The position numbers and the translations under genes are program-made. A stretch of 64,000 bases of DNA from Nageia nagi (taxonomy: Eukaryota; Pinophyta): positions 126,480,001 through 126,544,000 of the forward strand of contig JBITNC010000001.1 in assembly GCA_050084985.1 (NCBI GenBank), written 5' to 3'. Of this stretch, positions 22,311 to 34,677 are shown piece by piece. The number at the start of each line of letters is the position of its first letter. Positions within the stretch are counted from its first letter, which is position 1. The notes beneath the pieces were generated by a model that was not told the DNA's origin, searched no databases, and saw only the letters and a list, made by a program, of their open reading frames with translations.

Positions 22311-24397
22311 TATATTTTGAGACTGTATACTTTATGAGATCATGTATTTTTATATATTTTTTTATGAGATGATGTAATTTGAGATGTTATGATTTGATAT
22401 GCTATATGATTGAGTATTGAGGATATTTGAGTTGTATTATGTTTAGTTTATATTGGAAGATAGGTATATGATGATATAATTTTTTTATGATTATATATTC
22501 AAGTTTATGATGGTTTCATATATTAAATGATGTTCAAATTTTTTGATGCTATTACCATAAAGGTTATATAAAATACTAGACAATGAAGTTTTTGTAAATA
22601 AAATTTTATAGGACATATTTTAAGTATAATAGTACAAAATCAGATGCATCATTTTCCATTTCTTGGCTATGTATGTGTATAAATAAATGTATGATAAGAA
22701 ATGTTATACACATATAGAAGATATCTAGAATAACAAGATCACTTATCAATTTAAATAATAATAAAGATAATTTTATATTGGAATTTATGGATAATATTGA
22801 TAACATAACATGATTAAAGAAACAATCAATTAACTAGCTTTATCAATCTTTCTTTAACCTTCATTTACATAATCAGAGATGATATAAAACATAGTCATAA
22901 TATCAAAAGTTTATCTTGAACTTGTGTGTGCATGGTAATAATCATTTACTTCTCTAGACATCCATAAATTAAATGTTTTTAAAAGCATAGTTTTAAAGTC
23001 AATTCTCCTTATGTGCATATAATGGTCCAAATTTCTCTAAACATGTTCCCTCTTCGTTAGGTATGCCCCATTTCCAGACAAGCATCTATAGCCCTTATGA
23101 GGATTAACCCCTAAATACCATTACAACCTTGCTCTACTGCCAATCAGGCATCCATAGCCTCAATAGAGGATACTACAATTACCCAAGCATATATTCTTTT
23201 CTTTTTTTTTTGTAGCTCTTTTTTTTTAGTCTCTTTTTTTTGGCCTTGGGTTTAGGATGAAGCAAAATAATGGGAGAATATTTTCTTTAAAACTATACTT
23301 CAAAACATTTAATGTCTATTTTTTTTGAGATTTTAAATGTGATAATAGTGTTTGAATTCATGATATTCCAAAGATATCAAACATGTTTATCTATCATCTT
23401 AAATTGACTAAAATTTAGATATCAGATGTCATAATAGAAGCTAGAATGATAATAACTTTAAACAACATTATGTTAATCATACATATATGATGTAATATGT
23501 ATACAAATAGTATATATGAATGGAGGAATATATAAATATAAATTGATAAGTGATCTAAATCATTATAGTTTTCATCAAATAAGAATAATATTTCATAGTT
23601 CCTATAGCCAAGACACTTCAGAATTATATATTTTTGAGTATATATATATATATATATAATTTTTTTAAGAATTTTTTATTTTTATGATTTTTTTTTTAAT
23701 ATTTTTAGAATCTCTAAGTTCTCTAAATATTATGGGATGATCTTTTAGCAATGGTCCAAGCTTTTTGTTTCAAAACATAATAATATGGAGGATTCAATTG
23801 AAGATAATATGGCTCTATTTTGAGAAAGGATGGTTGATGTCTTGATCGATAAATAATTAATGGATATGATAATACTAGAAATACCTTTGGTTTTGGTTTA
23901 AAATTTTAGATAACTCTTTATTTGATGAATGACTCTGAATATTGTTTAACAATATTAAAAAATTGAGTAGGTGATGGTGTGCTTGATTGTTCACAATAAT
24001 GGAAACACAAAAACAATGATGAACATGGTTGTACATTCTTGATGAGTTGATCCATGTAATCGTTTTCAATATGTGTAGGGTAAACTTCATGTTTTGCTTT
24101 CTTTCATAAATAAATTCATTGAAGAATCCTTTTAATCTTTTGTATTTATAGCATTATCGATGCAACATGTTTTACTAAAAAGTGAAGTGTAATCACATAT
24201 AATATCATGATTGGGCATTATAGAAGTATTATATTGAATGACTGAGTCATTGACAACATTAGTGAGTGATATGATTCATCCCTAATGCTTTATGTTCACA
24301 TGATCAACATAATTCAGAGAAAGTTTAGGTCTTTGATAAGGCCAATATATATGAAAAAATGAATTAAACTCATTTCTGACTCTAATTCCATCCACAT
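22311..24397. other. AT-rich spacer of the Tat-like element
   Basis: No recognisable protein. A (TA)n run is at about 23639-23659 and poly-T tracts are at 23200-23240. Open stretches at 22606-22806 and 23875-24090 (minus) have no known motif. Confidence 0.4.
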
Positions 24398-25316
24398 TTA
24401 TTTGGCATCTATTTTAATAGTTACTTTATCCCCATTATGTTTTAATACCCAAGCTTTAATGTTTTGATCATTATAATAAGACATGGTTATTTTCTCTTGT
24501 ATTTCCATAGGTAATAAAAACACTTGAGATGTAACTTTACATGGGTTTCTTTGTAGCATTTTTACAAATTCTATCATCATGATATTGTTCAATGAAATGT
24601 GGATTGGATTTATCAATTTGAAATTGTGGAAGATGAGTTTGTAATATTTTCAAAGGTAATTATCATGTTAAACTTTCATGTGGAGGTGATGAACAGAATC
24701 TTGACTTCATATGAGAAAAGTGATAATTAATTTTTTGAATTAGCTTTCAAATCATCTTAGAGTTGGGACAAATGAAGTGGTGAAATCATATATCATTTTA
24801 TGATGATTAAGATCTCTTGCAATTTGACTTACCCAATTAAAAAGAAGATCTAAATTTTGTAGAGTATGATATGCTATGTTCAAAACCCAATTATTGAAAG
24901 TACAATCAAGGATCAATCATGGTGAGAAAATAGGACAACAAAAACATATTAGATTTATATTTTCAACTTGATCATGATAATGCATAAAATCAACAAAATA
25001 CATGGATTTGTCAATGTAAATATTGATATCATCTCTTTTATTGTCTATTTGCCACCCATCATATGGATTGGGTTGATTTTTCAAAAATATTTATTTTTGT
25101 AGCAATAGGTAAATGTAAGAAATTTCTCATTTCAAAAGTAATATTTTGTGTTATACATGTGATAGCTTTATCTCCTAGATATTGAAATTTTGCATAATAA
25201 GGCAACCATTGAAGTCCTCTTCTATTGTCGATTACATGGATAGTCTTTGACCATTTAAAAGCCATATACCAATACATTAATACATATATCAATTTCATCA
25301 TCATTTTTTTTAACAT
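24398..25316 (-). pseudogene. Unidentified extra sense ORF downstream of integrase
   Basis: On the same strand as gag-pol and just after the integrase C-terminus. Open stretches are 25059-25316 (85 codons, with RRGLQWLPYYAKFQYLGDK) and 24398-24616 (72 codons, ending KHNGDKVTIKIDAK). Between them, in other frames, come protein-like segments such as NPYDGWQIDNKRDDINIYID and YFVDFMHYHDQVENINLICF, with mixed hydrophobic and charged residues. I recognise no domain. Frameshifts and stops break it. Its position after integrase is where some plant gypsy lineages carry extra genes of unknown role. It could also be a captured host fragment. Confidence 0.45.
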
Positions 25317-25384
25317 ACAAAATATGTATATATACTTTTTACAAAGAGTAAATGTTTTTTCTTTCTAACTATAGAATGGTTAAA

Positions 25385-25565
25385 GATGTGTGATGTTTAT
25401 GGGTTCATGCTCTTCATTTCCTTCTATATCAACCAAATGATATTCCCTAGAACCATATTTTTTCTTGATTATGTAAGGTCCCAACCAATTTGGAGTAAAT
25501 TTATCATGTAATTGATGTTTCATACAATATGTTTATTGGTTTTATTTTAAAACTAAATCCCCTAT
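25385..25565 (-). pseudogene. Integrase C-terminal fragment fused to RT
   Basis: The minus strand encodes GDLVLK, then KHQLHDKFTPNWLGPYIIKK and YHLVDIEGNEEHEPINI. This is the GPY-type C-terminal part of a Tat-like integrase, which binds DNA. It follows the RT segment directly (RT ends ALEDQNKTN just upstream), so the rest of RT, both RNase H domains and the catalytic integrase core are absent. Stops TAA/TAA interrupt the GDLVLK-KH linker. Confidence 0.82.
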
Positions 25566-26330
25566 GTTAGTTTTATTTTGGTCTTCAAGAGCAACTTTTA
25601 TTTGATTATAGCTAAAAAATCCATCCATAAGTGAAAGCATTTCATTTACTATCGTGGCATCTACTAAAATATCTATATTGGGAAGTGGGAAATCATCTTT
25701 AGGACATGCTTTATTTAAATCCTTAAAATCAATACAGAAATGAATTTTTCCATTTGGTTTCTTTATAGGAACCATATTTGAAATCCATTCTAAAAAATCA
25801 ATTAGTTGTATAAATTTGGCATCTAATAACTTTTGTAATTCTTATTTTACCATCAAGGCTATTGTGGGATTCATTTTTTGTAACTTTTGCTTAATGGGTT
25901 TAGCATCATCTTTAAGACCTAGATTGTGAACAACTAGATTGGTAGCTATACCAAGCATATTTTCATATGTCCATGCAAATATGGCTTGTTTTAATTTCAA
26001 AATAATATGAAAAACTTTTTCTCTTCTTCTATTAAATATTTTCCTAACTGAATAATTTTAGGTTTAATAAAATCATCATTAATATTAACATCAATAGTTT
26101 CTTCAATTACTATATGTGATCCTTCTTCTAATTGATTGGGTATAGGAATCCAAGTTTTATCACTTAGATCATATTCTTCTACTTCTCCAATATTGCTTTT
26201 AGTCAAAGTTGAATTTACTTTTACTTTAGATTGCAGAGATACAAGTTTTATATTTTTCATGTTGATTTGTTCAATTTGAACCATATTGATTGATATATCA
26301 TTATTAAATAAATGCTTAGGTATCAACTTA
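25566..26330 (-). pseudogene. Tat-like RT, N-terminal half only
   Basis: At 25997-26326 a 110-codon stretch has a linker ending KIIQLGKYLIEEEKKFFILF, which precedes RT in this lineage. Then, with frame shifts, come segments fitting the conserved FAW-YE-M, VVHNL and MNPTIALMVK blocks. At 25566-25775 MVPIKKPNGKIHFCIDFKDL, NKACPKDDFPLPNIDILVD and SLMDGFFSYNQIKVALED give the first RT motifs; the DGF motif contains one catalytic Asp. The YVDD motif is missing because sequence jumps to the integrase C-terminus at about 25566. Confidence 0.85.
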
Positions 26331-26702
26331 TCAAATGTACTATTATCATTTAATTTTAATGGATGATGGAGGTAAAGAGATTTTTTTGATGTGAGATTTT
26401 TAGGTTATAATTATATCATGTTTTTATTTGAATTACATTTCATTTTACTCTTATATTCTAATCTCATCTTATCTTTATGCATTTGATAATGCATGTCTAT
26501 TACATGTCATGGACCTTGTTCATATCATCCTAATCCATATCCTTTCCAATGACAAATATCAAAATATCATTGGACAAAAGATCATACATAGGGAAAAAAA
26601 TAGTCCAAGGAATTACAAAATGGTTCTTTACTAATTTTTGGAATAGATTATTCATCAAGTTTATCAATTCCTACATATACAAATAATGTTTGATTAGGGT
26701 TT

Positions 26703-27560
26703 TCACCTAGTGAAACAAGTTGTCCTACAACACTTGATTCTTGATAAGGTCATCCAATTTTCTTGAGCAATGGGAATAATAAATATTACATCATCAATAT
26801 CATATTCTCTAATACCTAGATTAGAAAACTTAGCTATTGTATGAAAAAATTTATTTAATTTATCCTGCAACAATTTCTCTTGAGATGAAGCTATCATCTC
26901 AATAGGTTTAGATGAAGAGGCATCATACAACATGTTTAATGTTTATGTTTGATTTTGCCAGGATTCTTTTTCTTACAAATTTAAACTATTTGATTAAAAA
27001 AATAAATTACTTATTTTTGTACTATCTATTACTTACTTTTGTTTTCTTGTTTTAAGATATTTTGTTTATCATTATCTTTTGAAGATTTTGATAAAGATGT
27101 CATAAAGAAATGAGTGGAAGGTAGAGTGATCTCATCAAAAATTCCTGCAGTGTTACAATGTGAATATGGATTATCATCTCCAAGGACATAATGTACTAAT
27201 CCATTATGTATGTATTTTAAATAATTATGATATGTTAAGGAACACATTGCATATTTTTTAATCCAAGGTCTTCCTAAGAGGATATTGTATTGTGTAATAT
27301 CCCCTTTAATGACCTATAACATAGTTTGGATGGTTTTTGATCCAACTATAATAGGTATAGATATTGATCCAATTGTTGGACATAAAGCATCAATAAGGTT
27401 GGTGCCTTAATATGTGAAAATGGAATATTCAAATTTTGAAATACAGTTGTTGATATAATATTTATTGTAGATTCTTCATCAACTAGGACTCATTTAAATA
27501 TTTTTCCATCAATATCTACTACAATGTGTAATGGTGGATCAATTCTAGATGAATTTTTCC
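26703..27560 (-). pseudogene. Tat-like protease region
   Basis: On the minus strand RVLVDEESTINI at about 27465-27505 matches the aspartic protease site of Tat elements (VLVDxGSxxNI), with Glu in place of Gly. Further on ILLGRPWIKK precedes the 27029-27247 ORF (MCSLTYHNYLKYIHNG), the usual block that links protease to RT. The 26703-26933 stretch is the following linker. A retroviral-type protease would cleave the Gag-Pol precursor; this copy is broken. Confidence 0.75.
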
Positions 27561-27799
27561 AATGTTTTATTTCATGATCACAAAATGTAATTGCAAGTTT
27601 TTGAATTTGTTTTATGTTACCTACAAGAGTAGCAAAACTTTTAGGATCATTAATATCTAACTTAATGTTTTGTAAAATATGATTCTTGCATCTCGATGAT
27701 CTTTTGATTGTTGTAACAAATCAAATAAAGATAATTTAACTTGTGATATTTTTAATTGTTGTTGTAATTATCCTTTGACTAACACTTTAGGATGTTGAG

Positions 27800-29767
27800 A
27801 TCTTGGTATTTGTGGCATTATATTTTATTGATTCATTATTGTATTTTGTTTATTTTGACTCTTTTGTGCTCTTGTGGAAATACTAATCATAGAAACATAC
27901 CTTGTGTAATTTGGATCATACTTATGTATTACTTGATTCATATTCCATGAAATATTATTTGTATGATATGGAAGAGGATTTTGATAAATGCCTAATTCTT
28001 TATTAGGCATTTGCAAAGGGGTATCTACCTATAATTTTCCCTCATCAATTAAATCTTGGATCACATGTTTCAATGAATGACATTGATTTGTATCATGACC
28101 CTTTTGTTGATGATAGTTACAAAAATCATTTTTTCTATACCATTTAGTATTTTTATTTTTCATTTGATCTAGTCTAATTTTAGGTAATATTATTAATTTA
28201 TGATCTAACATTTTCTTTAAAATTTCTTGAAGAGGTTCAGATAAAGGTGTAAAATTCCTAGGAGGTTTTTTATCTCTTTCAAATTTTTGGTTTTGTTTTG
28301 GTTCTTCATCCTTTGTTAAGGTTGACTTAAATTATTCTTCTTTTTGGATAGACACTTTATTAGCTAGAATCACCTTATCTATTTGTGTCTTATTTTTTGT
28401 ATATCCTTCTCACTTTTTACCTTTTATTTTACCATCTTGAATTTTAACTCACTCAATTACTACTACCTGAGAGATAGCATCTTCAAATGTTTTATGTTGT
28501 TGCATAAGTAATATGCTAGCTATAGGTCTTAAGTAATTTTGACTAAATCATTTTACTAATTCCTCATAAGGTAATGTATAAGGCATGCTTGTCAAAATTA
28601 CTTGCTATCATGAAATGAAATCATTTATTAATTTATTAGGAAATTGTTGTAATCATGTTAGATCAGTAATAGAGGTTTTATCTTTAATATTAATCCTAAA
28701 ATGTTGTAGAAAAAGGTTTGCCAACTGAGAATAAGTTTTAATACTATATTTTGGCAAACTATTGTACCAATCCATGGCTTGAGTAGCAAGTGTCATGGGA
28801 AATATTTGTAACATTAAAGCATCATCATTGGTAACTAAATAACTGGAATACTTAAATTTTCTTAAATATTCTTTAGGACTTTCTTTTCCTTTAAAAGGTT
28901 CAAATTTTGGGATTTCAAACTTATAAGGTATATCTTTCTTTGGAACACTTGGAAGTATAGGTTCACTATAGATTGTCTCATATAAAATGCTATGTTTTTT
29001 TTGTTTTAGTAATACTTCTTCTATCTCTTTTCACCATTTTATTACCTCATTATCTTCTTTACTCATTTTTGGCTAAATTTTGGGTGAAACAATTTCAAGA
29101 TAATTTTCTTCTGAATATCCTTAGGAAGCTTTTGGTAGTAATCTAGAATAACCTTGATTATAAAGAGCAACTTGTTATTATGGTTGTTGAGAAGTTAACA
29201 TTTGTGTTTGAGGAATTTGTTGTGAAGTTCCCATTACTTGTAATGGTTATGGTACTTGATAAGTTTGTTGTACATATTATGGTTGTTGTTGTTGGATCAT
29301 AGGTTGATATTCTATCTTTTGACCCTGAGGTAGCATTTGTGTGATAAGTTGATAATTTGGTAATTGGCCTTGTACTTGAGGATAAGATATAGCTTCTTGA
29401 TTTGGTTGTTGAGTATATGTTGTTACTAAAATTAGGGAACTACTTGTTGATTTTGAGATGGTTGAATAAGTAGTGAATTTTGTCGTTGAATATGTATATA
29501 TCTATTTTGAAATATAGGTTGTTGTGACTGAACTTATGATATGAAGTTTGATATTTATGTGGCATTATTTGAATCTACTTTTGTTAAGGCATTTATTGTA
29601 AAGGAATTGTTTGAAGAATAGATTATCATTTTTTGTACATAAGACATGAAATTTTATGCTTGATTTTATTTACTTGTTAAAGTCAATCCTTGTGTTGATT
29701 TGTAATAGGGATTTACTTGTATGTTTTATGATTTTGGATTTTGTAATACTGGTATCATACTTTGAAT
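27800..29767 (-). pseudogene. Tat-like gag, main part
   Basis: Gag of the Tat-like element on the minus strand. After a Gln/Pro-rich N-terminal segment (29200-29700), a Gag core appears at about 28700-28930: KFEIPKFEPFKGKESPKEYL, then ATQAMDWYNSLPKYSIKTYS. A zinc knuckle FCNYHQQKGHDTNQC lies at 28029-28211, followed by HSLKHVIQDLIDEGKL, which is diagnostic of Tat/Athila Gags (CX2H..GH..C). Stops, mainly TAG and TAA in place of Gln codons, are scattered. Upstream it is cut at 29768 by the copia insertion; its N-terminal extension is at 33304-34508. Confidence 0.82.
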
Positions 29768-30208
29768 TAGCTAACTTGTTGTATGAATAATACTATAGGG
29801 CCATGGTTAGAGAAGTGTTTTGCAACAACACAATGGTGGTGGTTGCATCCAATGTAGTGCAGACATAGCTAGAGGAGTGTGCAACTAAATGTTGAAAAAA
29901 TCATGCGCAATAATCCAAATAGATCAATATTCCTTTCTCAACTCCGTACCCTGTCTCTACTTGTACATAGCTAAGGATACTATGAATTGTAACCCACAGA
30001 TGCACAAAAATAAAGAAAGCCTCTGGTAAGGCATTGTGCAAATCACATATCGAACAAGTCAAAGTTGAGTGGTGACAAGTAAAACCACATATCATAGAAG
30101 ATCATCAAGCTATGACATCACCCAACAAAACATTGCACAACCCAACAAAAGAACCAGGTCTAAGAAAGCTTCACAAAAGAAGTCTTGATGCCTGTAAGAA
30201 TCCAACCT

Positions 30209-30221
30209 GGCTCTAATACCA
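30209..30221 (-). other. PBS beside the inverted LTR
   Basis: The minus strand reads TGGTATTAGAGCC, initiator-Met type, two bases from the LTR edge at 30224. So this LTR has a 5'-LTR context on one side and a PPT/RNase H (3'-LTR) context on the other. Confidence 0.8.
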
Positions 30222-30223
30222 TG

Positions 30224-30501
30224 TGAAGAATTGCAGGGAGATCAATTCAACCTAGAAAATAAGGAGATGCAAGACACCACAAATAGGAAGAGAAGCTAAA
30301 ATCCTTAGATCGATTCATTTAGAAATGAGAATTAAGCCTAGAATAAATAGGGAAAATCACAAACTAATTTACAATAGCATGCCAACCATGCAGGAGCAAA
30401 ATGCACAAGTAGACAAATATGTGGTTATTCATAACAGCCTAGCTAGAATAGTAAAAACTAAGGAAAAATTAATTAACCCTAGTGAACTTAATATTCTAAC
30501 A
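30224..30501 (-). repeat. Inverted LTR of the foldback copia
   Basis: Inverse copy of 33023-33298: plus-strand TGAAGAATTGC to TATTCTAACA. Next to it the plus-strand CCCCCCCTTAAG is the reverse of the PPT. Confidence 0.88.
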
Positions 30502-30891
30502 CCCCCCCTTAAGTGAACAAGGAAAGAAAGTGGCATACCCATAAAAAATGAGTCCCAACAACAAGGCCTGATCAGGTACTCATGTACAATATGTGCAAAA
30601 AAGTCTACTGCAAGATGATGAAAAAACCACATGGGGAAAAAACCATCTCATAATAGATGAGGGAAGATGGAGAGGAAGATGTCCTCATCAACACCCCCAA
30701 GGACAACTTCCTTCACCCCAAGCAAGCCACATAATTAAAGAAAATGAGGTGCTACAAAGGATTTAGTGAAGATATCCACAACCTGGTCCGCTGTAGGAAT
30801 GTACTCCAAGCTAAGAATGCGATCTTGAATATGCTGATGGATGAAGTGCATGTGAACCTCAATATGTTTGGTGTGCTGATGCTCAATAGGA

Positions 30892-32820
30892 ATAAGCCTC
30901 TCATTTTTGTTGGTTATAGTGAGGATATGAAGGCATATAGATTAATTGATCCTGATACCCATGATCTTTTCTTCCACACTCATGTTTAGTTTGATGAGCA
31001 CCTTCCTACTTCTCCCTCTTTTTCTCATTCCTTGGTCTTACCAAACTCCCATGACACATCTTCTAATATCCTTCATGGAGAGGATATTCCTGAGGTTGTT
31101 GCTCCTACATCATCTATTGATCCTCCTCCATCTCCACCACCTACTATAGCTCCTTCTTTCCTCCTCCTGATGTTACATCTTCTTCCACTAATGGTAGGCG
31201 CATGCCCAAATGGGCTCGCTCTACACTTGAGGATGTAGCACCTTTCATTAAGGATCTTCCTCCTTCTTGTTGCCATTCCACTGGTTCTAGTCTTGTTGGT
31301 CAGGCACATTTAGGTGATCCAGAGACTTTTTCAAAGACCCATGGTTTGCCAGAGTGGGATGATGCTATGGAAGTTAAGTATTCTTCTTTGATGAAGAATG
31401 ATACTTGGGAGCTTGTTCCTTTACCTCATGGGAGGAATTTGGTTCGATGTAAATGGGTGTACTGAACCAAGTATGTAGCTGATGGTTCCATTGACAAGTA
31501 TAAGGCTCATCTTATTGCTAAGGGGTTCTCATAGGTTGAAGGGATTGATTATTTTGAGACCTTTCCTCCTATAGCCAAGATGGATTCTATTTGCCTTGTA
31601 CTTGCTCTTGCTGCTACTCAAGGATGGTCAGTGTTTCAGATGGATGTGAAGAGTGCTTTTTTGCATGGTGATTTGCATGAGGAGATCTATATGGAGTAGC
31701 CTGCTAGTTTTGTCTAGGATTCTACACTTGTTTATAGGCTTAAGAAATCACTCTATGGCCTCAAAAAGCTCCTAGGGTATGGTATGAGAAGATGGACACT
31801 TTTCTTCTCTCCATTGATTTTGTTTGATGTTCCTCTAACCCTACAGTCTATATTTGGTGACATGGAGCAGATATCACTATTTTGGTGTTGTATGTAGATG
31901 ACCTTCTTCTCACTGACACTTCACATTCTCGCATTCAGGTAGTTTAGTAAGCTCTTTTTGAGCACTTTAAGATGGCAGATCTTAGCTTGACCCACTACTT
32001 TCTTGGTTTTTAGGTGACACAGATGGATACAGGGATTTCTATTTCTCAATAGAAATATGCCTTGGATCTTCTTCATCAGTTTAGGATGGTTGATTGTAAT
32101 CCTTCCCCAACACCTTTTCAGAGTGGAGTAACTTTGACTTCCTCTTACACTTCACCATTGTGTGATGCTACTTTGTATCACCAGTTGGTTGGGAGTCTTC
32201 TCTATCTCACTCATACTCGACCAGACATTTCATATGCTATTAGGCTTGTTTCACATTTTGCATAGACCCCTCATGAGTCTCATTAGCAGGTAGCCAAGAG
32301 GATTCTTCGATATGTGAGGGGCACTACTAACTATGGTCTGCATTACATGAGAGGTGATCTACTGTTGAGTGGATATATCAATTCTAATTAGGCTAGCTCT
32401 TTTGATGATCATCGTTCTACTTTTAGCTATGTTTTTGTCTTGGTTCTTCCCCTATTGCTTGGTCATGTAAGAAGCAACAGGCTATTGCACTTTTATTGAC
32501 TAAGGTAGAATATCGAGTAGCTATTTATGCGAGTAAGGAGGCACTTTAGCTTCAATAATTATTGGAGGAGTTTGGATTTTCTCAATCTAGGACCATAGTT
32601 CTTTGGTGTGATAATCAGAGCATGATTCATATTTTACATAATCCTATTGAGCATTAGTGCACCAAACATATTGAGGTTCACATGCACTTCATCCATCAAC
32701 ATATTTAGGAACACATTCTCCAGTAGCCTACAGTGGACCAAGTTGCAGATATCTTCACTAAATCCTTTGTAGCACCTCATTTTCTTTAGTTGCATGGCTT
32801 GCTTGGGGTGAAGGAAGTTT
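30892..32820 (+). pseudogene. Copia integrase end, RT and RNase H
   Basis: Starts abruptly at the integrase C-terminal block FVGYSEDMKAYRLIDPDTHD (about 30905-30965). A Pro/Ser-rich linker and PKWARSTLED (about 31203) follow. RT begins LPEWDDAMEVKYSSLMKNDT (31345), then KSAFLHGDLHEEIYME, KKSLYGL (a frameshift follows) and the catalytic LYVDDLL near 31890. VGSLLYLTHTRPDISYAI is at 32062-32265. RNase H shows CDNQSMIHILHNPIEH and KHIEVHMHFI (about 32610-32700) and VADIFTKSF (about 32740). Many TAG stops replace Gln codons. It also lacks gag, protease and the integrase core. Confidence 0.87.
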
Positions 32821-33022
32821 TCCTTGGGGGGTGTTAATGAGGACATCTTCCTCTCCATCCTCCCTCATCTATTGTGAGATGGTTTTTTCCCTATGTGGTT
32901 TTTTCATCATCTTGCAGTAGACTTTTTTGCACATATTGTACATGAGTACCTGATTAGGCCTTGTTTCGAGACTCATTTTTTATGGGTATGCCACTTTCTT
33001 TCCTTATTCACTTAAGGGCGGG

Positions 33023-33298
33023 TGTTAGAATATTAAGTTCACTAGGGTTAATTAATTTTTTCTTATTTTTACGATTCTAGCTAGGCTGTTACGAATAACC
33101 ACATATTTATCTACTTGTGCATTTTGCTCCCGCATGGTTGGCACGTTGTTGTAAATTAGTTTGTGATTTTCCCTATTTATTCTGGCTTAATTCTCATTTC
33201 TAAATGAATTGATCTAAGGATTTCAGCTTCTCTTCCTATTTGTGGTGTCTTGCATCTCCTTGTTTTCTAGGTTGAATTGATCTCCTTGCAATTCTTCA
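33023..33298 (+). repeat. 3' LTR of the foldback copia
   Basis: TGTTAGAATATT to TTCTTCA, preceded by a PPT (AAGGGCGGG, 33014-33022) and followed by TAGCT. Confidence 0.88.
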
Positions 33299-33303
33299 TA
33301 GCT

Positions 33304-34508
33304 TGTTCTTGATACATTGGTTGTTTTTCCTTTTGTTGTACTTGTACCATATGACCTTGTGCTTGCATTTGTGGTCTTAAAGGGGTTTGAATTTGTTGAG
33401 GCATATCCAATATATATTCATATCTAGGTGTTTTAAGATTTTGATTTTCTTGTGGCATACCTAAATTATATTGTATTTGTGATGGTATTTGGAATTGTTG
33501 GATCATCTTTGATGTATTTTGAATTTGAGATGAAAATTATTATTGAATATCAGAAGCTTGTAATACAACTTGACGATCTCTTATCTATTGAAAAGGTATT
33601 GGATATTGTTGAGTAAACTTAATTAACTCTTGTTCCTTTTTTACTTCTAAAGCTTGATCATATCCTTGTAAATTTTGTCAAAACTCTTCTTATGTAAATT
33701 CTGGTAATGCTTTTTCCTTTGTATGCATAGATGGAGGAATTGGTTGTAAAATTAATCATTTACTACTAGATTCTTGTAACTTTGATAATTTTTTAAATGG
33801 CATAATTTGCATATCTGAGTGTGATTTAACAAGATTCTTATAATGGTTTGGTTTAGGTTACAAAAGCTGATAAGGATTATAAAATGAAGTAAATCCTTCT
33901 AATTTTTGTGATACAAAACTAGTTGTATATATAGATACCTTATCATACATGTGTTGCATCTCTCTTGAAATTGTTGATGGTGTATAATATGATTGTCTAA
34001 CATAGGAAAGAACAAATGAACCATTTGGTAAATATTTCTTAACTTTTACATACTTTGGTTTAAACACTCCCTTTTGTAATACAGAGTTAGCTATATGTGT
34101 ACTTGATGGGAGTTTTAATTCATTTGGAGTTCATACAGATGATTCTAAAGGTAATTCATATAAATCATAATGAGTACCACATGGAGAAAGACTATGAACA
34201 TAAGGAGAAGCTTGAGGTATACATAATTGTGTTAATTTTCTTCTAGCTTCTATTAACATAAGATCATGTTCCGTATATGTTTCTTATGTTGTATTAATTC
34301 TTTCAATATTTTCTTTTTCAAAATATTTTTGAATTGGATTAGTTTCAAAATCTTTTGGATACACTTCTTGAAGTAATGGTGTAATACTAGATTCATAATG
34401 TGGAACTTATTGTAATGGATATAAAATAGTTCTATTTATTTCTTCTAAATTAATAGAACTTGGAATTTCTCTACCTTGTCTAATTGTTTGTGAATGAATT
34501 TGGACCAT
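33304..34508 (-). pseudogene. Tat-like gag, N-terminal extension
   Basis: The minus-strand ORF begins at an ATG at 34506-34508 (MVQIHSQTIRQGREIP). It runs with few breaks through the 70-codon stretch 33858-34067 (KVKKYLPNGSFVLSYV) to a Gln/Pro-rich stretch at 33304-33506 that reaches the copia insertion. It continues as gag at 29767. The length and Gln-rich nature suit the long first coding region of Tat elements. The DNA-level start is my choice because it is the first Met of the conserved-looking frame. Stops occur at several Gln positions. Confidence 0.6.
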
Positions 34509-34626
34509 ATTTCAAAAAACATACAACATAACTAAGCTATATTTTTTAACTTTTGTGATTTTTTATGTATACAAGAAAATAATTATGCACAAACATCCTA
34601 CATGCATGCATATACTTATTGGTATG

Positions 34627-34677
<51 letters not shown>

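Larger units (their letters stand above)
29773..33298. mobile_element. Foldback copia derivative, flanked by TAGCT
   Basis: A composite copia insertion in the Tat gag. TAGCT flanks both sides (29768-29772 and 33299-33303). Left to right: copia leader and PBS in reverse (29773-30223), LTR in reverse (30224-30501), reverse copy of PPT and RNase H end (30502-30891), then plus-strand integrase end, RT, RNase H, PPT (30892-33022) and a plus-strand LTR (33023-33298). The left arm 30224-30891 is an inverted copy of 32642-33298, so the DNA can fold into a ~660-bp stem with a 1.75-kb coding loop. The left end is internal copia sequence, not an LTR end, which is abnormal. Confidence 0.75.

Noticed and set aside
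30744-30989. 81-codon plus-strand ORF
   Set aside because: Its first half is antisense of an inverted RNase H end and only the second half is integrase; it is a chimera across the foldback junction.
32634-32858. 74-codon minus-strand ORF resembling the one at 30744
   Set aside because: The resemblance arises because both come from the inverted arms; the real coding sense here is plus-strand RNase H.
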